Below are positions 54,471 through 64,000 of a DNA stretch of 64,000 nt, in pieces. The stretch's first letter is position 1, and every line of letters starts with the position of its first letter. The DNA is from Platerodrilus igneus (Eukaryota; Arthropoda; Insecta; Coleoptera; Lycidae), in assembly GCA_036346225.1 (NCBI GenBank), contig JARFIW010000899.1, positions 2,046,001 to 2,110,000 of the forward strand, read 5' to 3'. The translations under genes were made by a program, and so were the position numbers. Below the pieces are notes generated by a model that worked only from the letters and a program-made list of their open reading frames with translations, did no database searches and was not told the DNA's origin.

Positions 54471-55212
54471 AAGACTTCGTAGAAAGTAACCCAACTAGGT
54501 CGATTCATTATCAAGCCCTCTAACCTACACAGTTGCATAAAAAGAAGTATAATACGCACATTTTATTCCTATTATATGTTAAAACGTGTTTACTCATAAT
54601 AGAGTATCCAATAATACGAAGTCTAAGGGGATCCGATAGTTCTTTATAGCAAGCAGGCAGCATTCTTTCTATACTGTATATACCTGATATTAGCGGATGA
54701 CAACCTGGTTTATAGACAGGGTTAAAAATCATCCAATGCCAATACACTCCCACATTGTGGTACCTGTCGTATAAAGAATGGCCGATCACCAGTTCAAACC
54801 CCATTTCATTTTCCCAGTAGCTTTATAACCGAATATAAACCAATTTTTAAAAACTATGTGTTGACTCATTGTCATGATATTTGAATGCAAGGTAGCACAG
54901 TGCATTAACGTTTACCACATATCCCAGTCGCTAGACTCTAGATGTTGAGTTGGAACTATGTCGCAAGCACCATGGATCTAGCTTTGGTCAGAGGCACATG
55001 CAAAGGCAACCACACACGCAATTATCATAACACGTTATGCAATCATAACAACATAGTTAACCATAGCGAAATCATTTTCTTTACTAAACAAAATATTGGT
55101 GTATATTTTGAAAATTGCACGAATGTGATGATTATACAAATCGATAAACCATACTGAAATATGTTAATAATTATCTATAGAAAATATAAATATAACTCAT
55201 TTTTAAATTATA

Positions 55213-55845
55213 AATCAAAAACCAAAAAGGCTGTAGATATAAATATAACAATTACACCAATCGATGTGTATTAGTACAATAATGATATAATCAGCTCTAC
55301 AAATTTTTTATATTTTACACCATTTTCATGTTATCACCAAAAACCAAAACGGCACTAAGTACCAATATGACAATTGCGCCCATTGGTTAATCATACTTAA
55401 ATATATAAATAATTGGCTTTACCAATTTTTAATTTTGCATAGTTGTCAAGTTATAAGCAAAAACCAAAACGGTACTAGGTGCCAATATAAAAATAGTACC
55501 AGTCGATTCGCCATACCTAAATATGTAAATAATTATCTTTATACAATGTGAATATCTCCATCCGTTTTCATGTTATAAAAAGAAAACCAAAAGAGCACCA
55601 ACTACCAAAATGATAATTACGCCCATCGATGCATTCTACTTAACTAAATAAATAATTGTCTTAATACAGTGTGAATATCTAAATCCGTTTTCAAGTTATA
55701 AGAAGAAAACCAAAAGGGCACTACATACCAAAATGATAATTACACCCATCGAGGCAATGTGCTTAAGTATATACATAATTGTCTTTATATAATGTGAATA
55801 TCTCCATCCGTTTTTAAGTTATAAGAAGATAGCCATTATTCTAGT
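55213..55845 (+). repeat. About 122-bp satellite array, 5 copies, at the hairpin centre
   Basis: Units begin AAAACCAAAA-GGCACTA and contain AATGATAATTACGCCCATCG, ATAAATAATTG and ATCTCCATCCGTTTTCA. Unit starts are near 55213, 55339, 55460, 55583 and 55706. An inverted unit (55846 onward) begins the right arm. Confidence 0.85.
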
Positions 55846-56458
55846 AATACACATCGATTGGTGTAATTGTTATATTTATATCTACAGCCTTTTTGGTTTT
55901 TGATTCATAATTTAAAAATGGGTGATATTTATATTTTCTATAAACAATTATTAACATATTTAAGTATGGTTTATCGATTTGTATAATCATCACATTCGTG
56001 ATTAATAACATTTGATCGAGATGGTGTAATTTTCAAAATATACACCAATATTTTGTTTAGTAAAGAAAATGATTTTGCTATGGTTAACTATGTTGTTATG
56101 ATTGCATAACGTGTTATGATAATTGCGTGTGTGGTTGCCTTTACATGTGCCTCTGACCAAAGCTAGATCCATGGTGCTTGCGGCATAGTTCCAACTCAAC
56201 ATCTAAAGTCTATCGACTGGGATATGTGGTAAACGTTAATGCACTGTGCTACCTTGCATTCAAAAATCATGACAATAAGCAAACACATAGCGTTATGATC
56301 GGTTATAAAGGTGCTGGGAAAATTAATTGGGGTTTGAACTGGTGATCGGCCATTCTTTATACGACAGGTACTGCAATGTGGGAGTGTATCGGCATTGGAT
56401 GATTTTTAGCCCTGCCTACAAACCAGGTTGTCATCCGGTAATGTCAGGTATATACAGT

Positions 56459-58313
56459 TGTAGCAATTTTATTTTCCACCTAATATATATATCTGTATAA
56501 TCAATCCTTTTATTAAATATTAAATAATATAATACATTATAATGTTATCCAATCCACTTAATTTAATAATATCTATTGTCCAATAAATAACTAGTATTTA
56601 GTTCATGTTAAAAGTTAAATTCTACGGAGACAATATAAAAGCTTTTGTTTGGTATCCTTCTTAAAGCCCCCTCTACTCAATAACCGCTAGGTATCGCTGT
56701 TACTGGGCAGCAACAAGCTCGGCTGGTACTTCTAACACAGCTGGGGTTCAAGCAGGTCGATAGTTGTTCTTAGGAGCGATGTCCGTGATTGATTTTGGTG
56801 TTGGAAGCGTGCACGATGGAAGATTGCTCGTGGAAGCTATCTACATAAATTGTTTTGGATGGTCCATTTGTTTGTTGAAACCAGTCGTGAAGAACGATGA
56901 AGTTTTTGTTAAAAGACCATTAGGAACAGTAAGTGAATTTGTTTCTATAATAATATTAATTGAAATTTTCAGTGTAACTTTGGGAATAATAATAATTTAT
57001 TTTAAAATATATTGCAACGTAAATTATAAATAAGAAATTTTTCTGAATGGTATTCATGCGAAATTGATGGAAAACAATTCTATCCTTGTATAATATGGAA
57101 TCACATATATAAATTTATTCAAGTTAATTACAAACAACATCAGTTTTCTCGTGGTGAGAATTACTCCTGGAACATCTGTAAATTGAAACGCAGATAATGG
57201 AAGCCAAGTGACGTGTTTCTCGTGTATGCAGCGCAGCTGTTCGTTTGGAATGGAATTTTCCGTTGTCATCACATATGTCAGCTTTCATGCAAGTATTTAG
57301 GTGCAAATTGGAGTTCTGGTATGTACAAAAAATTATGTTCGTATGTTGTTTGAACTGTCGACGTAGTAACGAGATAAATTTTACTTTATCCGACTTGTGT
57401 TAACTTTGAACAGGTCAAAGACAGACCTCACTTATATTTTTCGTAGTCATACGATATGAATCTGTAATTTGTTCCTACATAATTCTTTTATTAACTCAAT
57501 GAAACATCAGAAGATGTCACTACTAATTAAATAAAGTAAATTCTTACAACTTTAATATTTAGAAATTAGATTTCTACATTTGATATTTTATGAACAAGTT
57601 ATCTGTAATTATTTACTGTGAAATTAAGGTAAATTTACCATAATTAACGCTTTCTATAAATAAGCAATTTTATGCTTTGTCAATTTGTTACATAAACCTC
57701 ATTAAATAGTAATTGGTACGGATATATTCAGTACCATTGTAATTAACTCTTCCTAATTTAAATTAACTTATAAAGGAAGACATATTTTTTGTAGAAAATT
57801 ACATTATTGAATACCAGTTGAATAGATTCTTATTTTCGGACTAAAGACTATTTTTATTTAAGAGGAATGAAAGTCGATTCGGATTGTATTTAATTATTTT
57901 TGAGTTTGAATGCACAAACAGTGTTTTTCTTTGTTTAATTTGTTCACAGGTGCAGTGCAGGATTGCTAAGGTCAAGGTCGAGCCATAAGGTAAGACACTT
58001 TAAAGATTAGGTGGTCTTTGAAATTATATAGCGGTTATAGGAGAAAGGTTTCCGCATTAGCCTTGTACAAGGGACTTGTATCAGGTCTTCTCAGTATAAA
58101 AAAATACGGTGGCGCCTTATTTTTATTATTAGTGGTTGCAATTACACCCCGACCCACAGCTCATTCTCTACTCAGAGCATATAAGTTCGACTAGCCGCTT
58201 TGCCTTTGAGATTTACTCAACTTAGAGCCACCTTCCATCTTAATTTGCCGTGGGCTCCCTTTTTAATTATCGGAAATTCTCGTTAAACTAAAATCAGAAT
58301 TTAAAAGGCTACA
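56459..58313 (+). mobile_element. 1.86-kb solo LTR inserted in the Polinton-like element
   Basis: Ends TGTAGC...GGCTACA are inverted, with CAGT (or ACAGT) on both sides (56455-56458 and 58314-58317). Removing it joins the inverted arm exactly. Inside are strong splice signals: a donor GGAACA/GTAAGT at 56929, an acceptor TTGTTCACAG ending at 57949, a 40-nt mini-exon, and another donor ATAAG/GTAAGA at 57990. The exon before the first donor is open (GSVHDGRLLVEAIYINCFGW). Orientation is inferred from the splice signals. No PBS or pol. Confidence 0.85.
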
Positions 58314-58881
58314 CAGTATAGAAAGAATGCTGCCTGGTGGCTATAAAGAACTACCGGATCCCCCTAGACTTCATATTGTCAGATACTCTATTATGAGTGA
58401 ACGTGTTTTAACATATAATAGAAATAAAATGGGCGTATTATACTTCTTTTTATGCAACTGTGTAGGTATGGAGGCTTGATGATGAATTTACCTAGTTGGG
58501 TTACTTTCTAAGAAGTCGTACCTTTGAGTTGGTGGCTTATTATGAGACTCTGCGATCAGACAGATCCAACCCCACCTGCTGGGAGTCAGAGCTACACCAA
58601 TTCACATCAATTTTGTCTTCGTCATCACCTTAATTGCGCTATTCCTCGGTTCAACCAGATATAGTACCACAGTAATGATAAAACTTAGTCATAATATCCA
58701 TTTAAGTTTCAAAGACAATTTATTTAAAGTTTATTGCGTATAATTTTTGTGATATTACAATAATATTAAACTATTCCTTTATTTGCTTTTAAAACTGAAG
58801 ATTATGTTTATTTGCAACAAAATTCTTAACGTTTGTTATCATGAGACTCTGAATGGTAATTAACTATTTTTTTGACTAATA

Positions 58882-59586
58882 TCAAATATTTATATACTCG
58901 TCGAAGTTTTTCCTATAGCGTCCGTTATCAGTATCAAAATCTTTCACAATAGTTATAAAAGTATGTTTTGAAGCGTCAACATTCCAACACCGTAAACACA
59001 TTTCCTTAAATGTTAAATATGGCATGTCACCACTTATGTGATCCGAAAAAATATGGCGAAGGTTTGTGTCATCCTGCTTCTAGATTGCAATAACATTGGC
59101 GATATCTCTAAGCCCGTGCTTGACTGCGCTGGCATACGTTTGACATAGGTAAAAGGAATCAATGCTCTTATGTCTACCAAGGGAGAAAAACTGCGCGATC
59201 TTGCTTTGCTCGTTTACAGATATATCATCAAAGACAATAATTGAATCTTCTTTGATATCTCTGGGTTCAATCAAATCGTTGTAATTTTCATATTCATGGT
59301 AGCCAATTTCTTCTTTTAATGGTGTAACTATGTTTCTTAACAATTCGTATTTCGGTTGATATAAACTTTTCGAAAATACATAGACATTTTAAAATCTATG
59401 CCCATTCTCGTGCAAGATCAGAGATATTAAAGCGTTAGTTTTTCCACAGTTTGATGGCCCAGCGAATATAGCTCGTATACTAGAAGGGAACAAAGGTCCA
59501 TGTTTACCATCCTCTTTTGCACTAGCAATACCGAAGTTATCATAATTCTGTATAGGTACTGTAATTTTTTGTTTCGCAGTCTCCAT
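58882..59586 (-). pseudogene. Packaging ATPase (poxvirus A32-like / Polinton type), two in-frame stops
   Basis: The frame from ATG at 59586 has Walker A GPSNCGKT (about residue 43), Walker B IIVFDD (near 59220) and a downstream CQTY motif, the order of FtsK/HerA-superfamily packaging ATPases that drive DNA into capsids in Polintons and large DNA viruses. The frame runs about 234 codons to a natural stop at 58882-58884. It is broken only by TAA at 59389-59391 and TAG at 59080-59082, with no frameshift, so decay is recent compared with most elements here. It lies in the right arm of the 54003-60825 element and is absent from the left arm. Confidence 0.88.
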
Positions 59587-59589
59587 ATT

Positions 59590-59795
59590 GCTTCGAGATG
59601 TATCCGCTTTTGCTGCTGTTTGCGGTGATAGCTTAACGTCTCTTTCGGTAAGTTGTATTTTCTACCGATGGAGTAAATACTTGATTTACCTAGTCGAACT
59701 CCTTCTATAGCTTTTTCTAAATATTCTTTACTGTATCCACTACTTCGTTTTCTTATATAATTGCTAACCATTCTGGTCAATACCGGTGGAAGCAC
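59590..59795 (-). pseudogene. Pipsqueak-type helix-turn-helix fragment
   Basis: From ATG at 59795 (or 59771) the frame reads NYIRKRSSGYSKEYLEKAIE, then GVRLGKSSIYSIGRKYNLPK, ETL. This fits the HTH-psq pattern (basic start, AI..V..G..S...A...Y.VP..TL). It is in a different frame from the ATPase immediately downstream. It may be a separate DNA-binding protein overlapping the ATPase start, or the N-terminus of a fusion broken by a frameshift. The frame stays open to 59427 only as a shadow of the ATPase. Confidence 0.6.
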
Positions 59796-60012
59796 TTTTC
59801 CCCTTTAAGGCAATTTCACTCTATGAGGCACTTTCACTCTATAAGGCACTTTCACTCTATAAGGCACTTTCATTCTGAGGCAATTTCACTCTATAAAGTA
59901 ATTTCACTCTATAAGACAATTTCACTCTGAGGCAATTTCACTGTATAAGACACTCACCCTATGAGGCAATTACACCCTATGGCGCAATTTTACCCTATGA
60001 GGCCATTTCACT
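59796..60012 (+). repeat. About 19-bp minisatellite upstream of the HTH/ATPase genes
   Basis: Around a dozen units of the form TAAGGCACTTTCACTCTA (variants GAGGCAATTTCACTCTA and others). It occupies the region 5' of the minus-strand genes, where a promoter would be. Confidence 0.88.
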
Positions 60013-60207
60013 CTATTCTGATGGAGATAAATTTACTCTAAAATAACTAGAACTTATTTACAGAGTGGGAGATGCTCACCATTCGACAGATAAAAGTAAA
60101 CTAACTGAAACAATTTAATTTATCTATTTTATATTATTTTATTAAAATATATACAAAATAGTTAATTGTGAATAAATCTATTAACAATTTCCGTAAACGG
60201 GTTATAT

Positions 60208-60459
60208 TCAAACATAGTCTTGTATAATTAAAGCATAAACCTTCATCGACGGTTCAAAATTTCTTGAAGCTTCAAATTCCATTCTTGCTTCAACAATTGT
60301 GTCCTTGATGCTTTCAAATTGATGCGACTTCCTCTCCCTACTACTGGCGGTGGTGGTTGTGGTGGTGGTTGTGGTTGGTGGTGGTGGGGGTTGTGGTGTA
60401 CTGGTGGTGGTGGTTTGTGTGGTGACGGTTCCGATCAGGGTTACGAGAGAGCAATCCAT
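60208..60459 (-). other. Thr/Pro-repeat open frame
   Basis: 83 codons. The first half translates the GGTGGT microsatellite (poly-Thr/Pro). The second half (RERKSHQFESIKDTIVEARM) is not recognised. It may be the 3' end of a lost Polinton gene or chance. Confidence 0.25.
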
Positions 60460-60825
60460 GCGTAAGCTAAAAAATTATTAGTCGAAGAAAACTATTGTGC
60501 AAATTTAAGATGATAATGTTATTTAATACTGTTACCAGAGGTGCGAATTTTTTTGCAAGTGCGGTGGCGGTTGTGGGGTGGGGGGGGGTCTAGCACCCTG
60601 ATCGGGATGTCGATAGCGAGATTCAGGCCTGGAGCTAAAAAAATGCTTAGTTGAAGAAAATTATTGAGCAGATTTTTGTTACTAGATGTGCGAATATTTG
60701 CGGTGACCTTGGGGTGGATAACCTTTGTATCTGGCAAAAATGGTCTTCTTGGACCTTAAAATTTCCCATGTTAAATCCCATAAGAAAACGAGTTTTTGTA
60801 CTCGTGGTAACCTTGCTTATCTACT

Positions 60826-61203
60826 CCTAAGATTTCAAACGTAACATCTTAGTCTCTATACCAAAAAGAGAGGCTCGGATAGATGTGAAAATTTTCGAAC
60901 AACAAGTTTGACAGCACACGTGTCAAAAATATTAACTACAGTTGTAGAAAGACAAATGGAAAAACGAGCTGAAAAAATACTAGGAGAAGATCAATTTGGG
61001 TTTAAATGAAACAGGAGAACACGGGAGGTTATTCTAGCTGTGAAGGTGATAATGGAGAACGAAAAAGCGTGTATATGGGGTTTGTAGATCTGGAAAAACC
61101 ATTCGACAATATAAAATGGAAAACAATGTTCGAAATACTCAAAAAGATTGGAATGAGTTTTAGGGATAGACGGATAGTACATATCTTATACAAAGAGCAA
61201 ACA
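60826..61203 (+). pseudogene. LINE family A copy 5, segment 2 (RT entry)
   Basis: Resumes after the Polinton-like element. CAAACGTAACATC matches the LINE at 16718. Then MEKRAEKILGEDQFGF and a frame break, FVDLEKPFDNIKWK (61080-61125), and RDRRIVHILYKEQ. Interrupted by the LTR at 61204. Confidence 0.87.
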
Positions 61204-62010
61204 TGTTACGTGCCAAATTGGCACTAAACATTGCCTTAGCTTAATTTTTATGTGCGGAAGTTTTCGCGCCTTTAAATTTAAAAGACTTGGCGTATTTTCG
61301 TCACGTTAAAAGTGGGTTGGACGAATGATTTCGCGCCGACGCGATAAAAGACAGAAAAGTGGGTTTTTTTCCGATGGTCTTTTTAACGTGGCCGTTTGCC
61401 TTTCAACATCGAGAAGGGCGGTCGTATCGGGCCGTTTGCCTTTGAACATCGAGAAGGGCGGTCGTGTCTGGTATCGTATCTTTTTATTATGTAGATTTCC
61501 TTTTGCTTATCTTTGTTTGACCTTACCTGATTAACCTATTCCTTATCGATCCGCTACATATAGGAATCTGATACGACCCTGGAGCAGACCCAACACCTTA
61601 GAACGAGCCGGATGTCCATGCTCCACTAACAGCTAACCGGAGCAGTCACCATCTTTAACTATCTTAAAGGGGGCTCTAGCCATTTGGAAGGCGTACCCCA
61701 CGTTAATTGCCTTAAAAGGGGCCATCAGTAGCTCTGATGGACGTCAACAGAAGCCAACTTTAACTCAACCCCGCAGGACGTCGGATTTCTTATGTAAGTA
61801 CCTATTGTCTTAATCTGTTCGCTAATTAAATATATATTTTCCGTCAATGGCGTATTTAATTTGTTATTGATGACGTCATTGTCAGATGGCCGCGCTAAAG
61901 CCTGTGTAAAGCTTGGAGCTACCACCTGCCGTGGCGTCGCTTTTTCCGCGCTTGCGCGATTGTTATTATAAACCTTTAAATTGTGCAATTATGAACTTTA
62001 AATTGTAAGA
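61204..62010 (+). mobile_element. Solo LTR (TGTTACGTGCC family), copy 2
   Basis: Starts TGTTACGTGCC and ends TTTAAATTGTAAGA. AACA precedes and follows it, and without it the LINE reads through (ACAAAGAGCAAACAGCAG, as at 35200). Longer than copy 1 (46471), partly because of a 40-bp tandem duplication at about 61390-61465 (GCCGTTTGCCTTT...GAGAAGGGCGGTCGT twice). Confidence 0.85.
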
Positions 62011-62150
62011 AACAGCAGTAATAGAATTAGAGCAGAAACGTAGAGAAGTAAACATTAGAAAAGGGTTGAAACAAGGATGTGCCCTATCCCCATTAATTTT
62101 TAACTCGTACATCGTAGAAGCAATGAACACTGTCAAATGTAGGAGGCGGC
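62011..62150 (+). pseudogene. LINE family A copy 5, segment 3 (RT palm)
   Basis: Homologous to 35205-35345, containing the QGCALSPLIFN block. It stops abruptly at about 62150 before the FADD box. Confidence 0.85.
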
Positions 62151-64000
62151 ATTGAATGAGTTGCACGCGGGAGCTCAGACCGTTGGCGGCGTGCTTGTTT
62201 ATTATTTCTAATTGTTTAAATGTAAGGTTTCGAGCCACCTTTTGAGGTGAATAATGGAATTTTATATCCTGAGTTAAAAGTGCAAACGCATTCAGACATA
62301 AGTAGCAAAAGTTGAAGTATTGCATGCAAAAATTTTATTACAAACATTGACATAAGATTAATTGAGTTTTATAAAATCATTGTAATGAACTTTAAATAAC
62401 CCCACATATTTCTAAACGTATTACTTTTATGGAGTTGGTTACATAAATAAGCAAACATCTAAATGTCTGATAATCAAGACTTCGGCTGCAATTGCATTAA
62501 ATATTACAGAAATAGTAAATTTTTAAACGCACTGCAAAAATGAATTAAGTTCTGAACAAAAATGTTAGAAATACTCAGGTTATAGACTGATTAACACTAT
62601 AATCTTTCAAACTGTTCCAAGTCTTACCTAGTTTTATTTGTCGATATCGGCTGGCGGTGTTGGTCTCCGCTGTCTGTTAAAACACAAAACGGAAACTGCA
62701 GAAAACAAAAGATTCGGAAGCTTCATCCCATATCCTAGAAAACTAAATTAGATCGTCTAATTCCGCAAAAACCTCTAAATCCCTGGATACCTCAATCCGT
62801 CGAGGATTATCAGAAATTTCCAACGTTTCGTTATAAACTTCCACAAATTTTCCAGTTTAATACTCAAAGCGTTATATGCACTTATCGAATAAATCACTAT
62901 AATTGCACCCAAAGCGTTGGAACCCTCCTCACAGCTAACTAGATATTTTAATAAGTGACGAATTTCTATCGATTGACGAACCATCCACTGCATGCGTTCC
63001 GTCGTATTTTAATACCGACCTACTTTAATTGCTTTGCAACTAAATTCAAATCTAACGCTCTCGTCTCAAAAGACAGATGTGGCATTTTTCAAACTTTGTA
63101 TCATGGCTTTCTTAATTATTTAGGTCTTAATTAAAGTTCGTGCTCTATCTAACATTCAGTCTTTCTTCACGATGTATAACATGAAGCTTAATTAAGGGAT
63201 TTTACATTTTTTAAAAGTTATTAGGGTCAGACTGTTTTGTAGCACCTTTAGGTTTCAAATTTCAAGTACAATCTGTAACTCAATTGTTTTATTCAAATTT
63301 ATGGAAAGCACTTTAGAAAGAAGATTGAAAAATATAATAAGAGAGTTGCAATTATTACAACACGGCGAGTTTTACAGAATCCAGGTAATAAGAAATATTT
63401 AGATGTAAAAGGTTTGCAATTGAATAATTGCGACATATATTGGTAAAAATGAAACAATTAAATATACCTTATTTGAACTTTCAAATTAAGTATCTCATCT
63501 AGATGTGATCGTGAAAATTAGACGAAGTAATGTCGTAGACCAAAGATTTGTAATTAATTTTTAAACAATATTTCTAGTTCCTGCAAGTTGTATTTTTGAA
63601 TGAAAAATTTTAAAAAACTTATATCAGAATGAGGTTTCATTATACGTGCTGAGCTTATTAAAATCACAAGTGAAAAATGTTTTAATAATACACATGACGT
63701 TTTCTTAGAAATAATTATAATCATTTAAATTTAATATTTTCTGTATTAGTAAAGTACACCAATAGGATTAGGTTTTTCCCTTTAAGAAATATAAGTTCTA
63801 GGTTACTATGAATTTTAAACTAAGAGAAAATTATTTGGCATTATATTTGATAAATAGTCAAAGGTTGACAAATTCGTGTCCGTTTTTAAAAGTTTGAAAT
63901 GATGTCATCATTTTAATTAGTACGATGATTTTGTCTACATAGAAACAATGGCGTCAAATGATCTCATCGTCTGTCAACAAAGACGGATCATATATAGTTT
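62151..64000. other. Terminal region, no recognised gene
   Basis: AT-rich. One possible short exon is an ATG frame of 28 codons at 63301-63384 (LERRLKNIIRELQLLQHGEF) ending CCAG before GTAATA. Evidence is weak and no family is recognised. Confidence 0.35.

Larger units (their letters stand above)
54003..60825. mobile_element. Polinton/Maverick-like element, degenerate, long inverted arms
   Basis: The termini are AGTAGATAAGCAAG and its reverse complement CTTGCTTATCTACT. CCTAAA (53997-54002) and CCTAAG (60826-60831) are a 6-bp target duplication with one mismatch, and the LINE reads straight on across the junction. The left arm (54003 to about 55265) is mirrored on the right in three blocks (about 60825-60330, 58520-58314, 56458-55846). 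The right arm additionally holds the packaging ATPase block (58520-60330) and a later LTR insertion. Long TIRs, 5'-AG ends, a 6-bp duplication and an A32-type ATPase are Polinton hallmarks. Polymerase, integrase and capsid genes are not seen. Confidence 0.85.

Noticed and set aside
54942..56202. Two near-identical frames (54942-55157 plus strand, 56002-56202 minus strand) that look like a conserved gene pair
   Set aside because: They are the same sequence in the two inverted arms. No motif, and the C-termini differ because the arms diverge.

Overview
This window looks like an arthropod, most probably insect, nuclear genome segment. It is AT-rich, has no bacterial-style operons, is full of (TA)n runs, and consists almost entirely of nested, decayed transposable elements. 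I see no intact host protein-coding gene. Nearly every protein signal is a fragment of a mobile element: Ty3/gypsy pol, APE-type and Dong/R4-like LINEs, Penelope-like GIY-YIG, two types of mariner transposase, and a Polinton-type packaging ATPase. All gene calls come from reading translations against remembered family consensus features; no search was run.

Layout. 1-8.9 kb: LTR-like blocks of about 2 kb with TATA boxes and conserved mini-exons (two diverged copies on the minus strand, two relatives on the plus strand), (TA)n tracts, PBS-like minisatellites and a 1-kb fold-back. 8.9-12 kb: a tRNA-like sequence, a broken gypsy pol and a solo LTR with a CGCG target duplication. 14.5-18.5 kb: a hammerhead-ribozyme-like sequence and two LINE remnants. 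18.9-20.6 kb: gypsy RT, a SINE with its 12-bp target duplication, and a TARG1/Poa1-like macro domain. 21.8-35.0 kb: an LTR-internal-LTR-internal-LTR array of a non-autonomous LTR element with a tRNA-Lys PBS. LTR2 and LTR3 carry the same mariner, and the array sits in a LINE with AACG target duplications. 35-37.6 kb: stacked LINE 3' ends and an unidentified ORF with a poly(A) signal. 38.0-39.6 kb: a Penelope-like element with inverted pseudo-LTRs, abutting a solo LTR at the same target site. 42.9-47.8 kb: an antisense gypsy pol hosting a SINE, then a Dong/R4-like LINE hosting a mini-Penelope and a solo LTR and ending in (TAA)n. 48.3-53.3 kb: mariner, LINE and solo LTR remnants. 53.7-62.1 kb: one LINE interrupted by a 6.8-kb element with long inverted arms, 5'-AG ends and a 6-bp target duplication that encodes a packaging ATPase beside a pipsqueak HTH (a Polinton/Maverick relative). 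That element is itself interrupted by a 1.86-kb LTR; a second LTR lies further along the same LINE.

The most interesting signals are the degenerate Polinton-type element, the covarying hammerhead ribozymes, the macro domain inside a gypsy remnant, the LTR array that records an unequal crossover, and the recurrent intron/mini-exon architecture inside roughly 2-kb LTRs.
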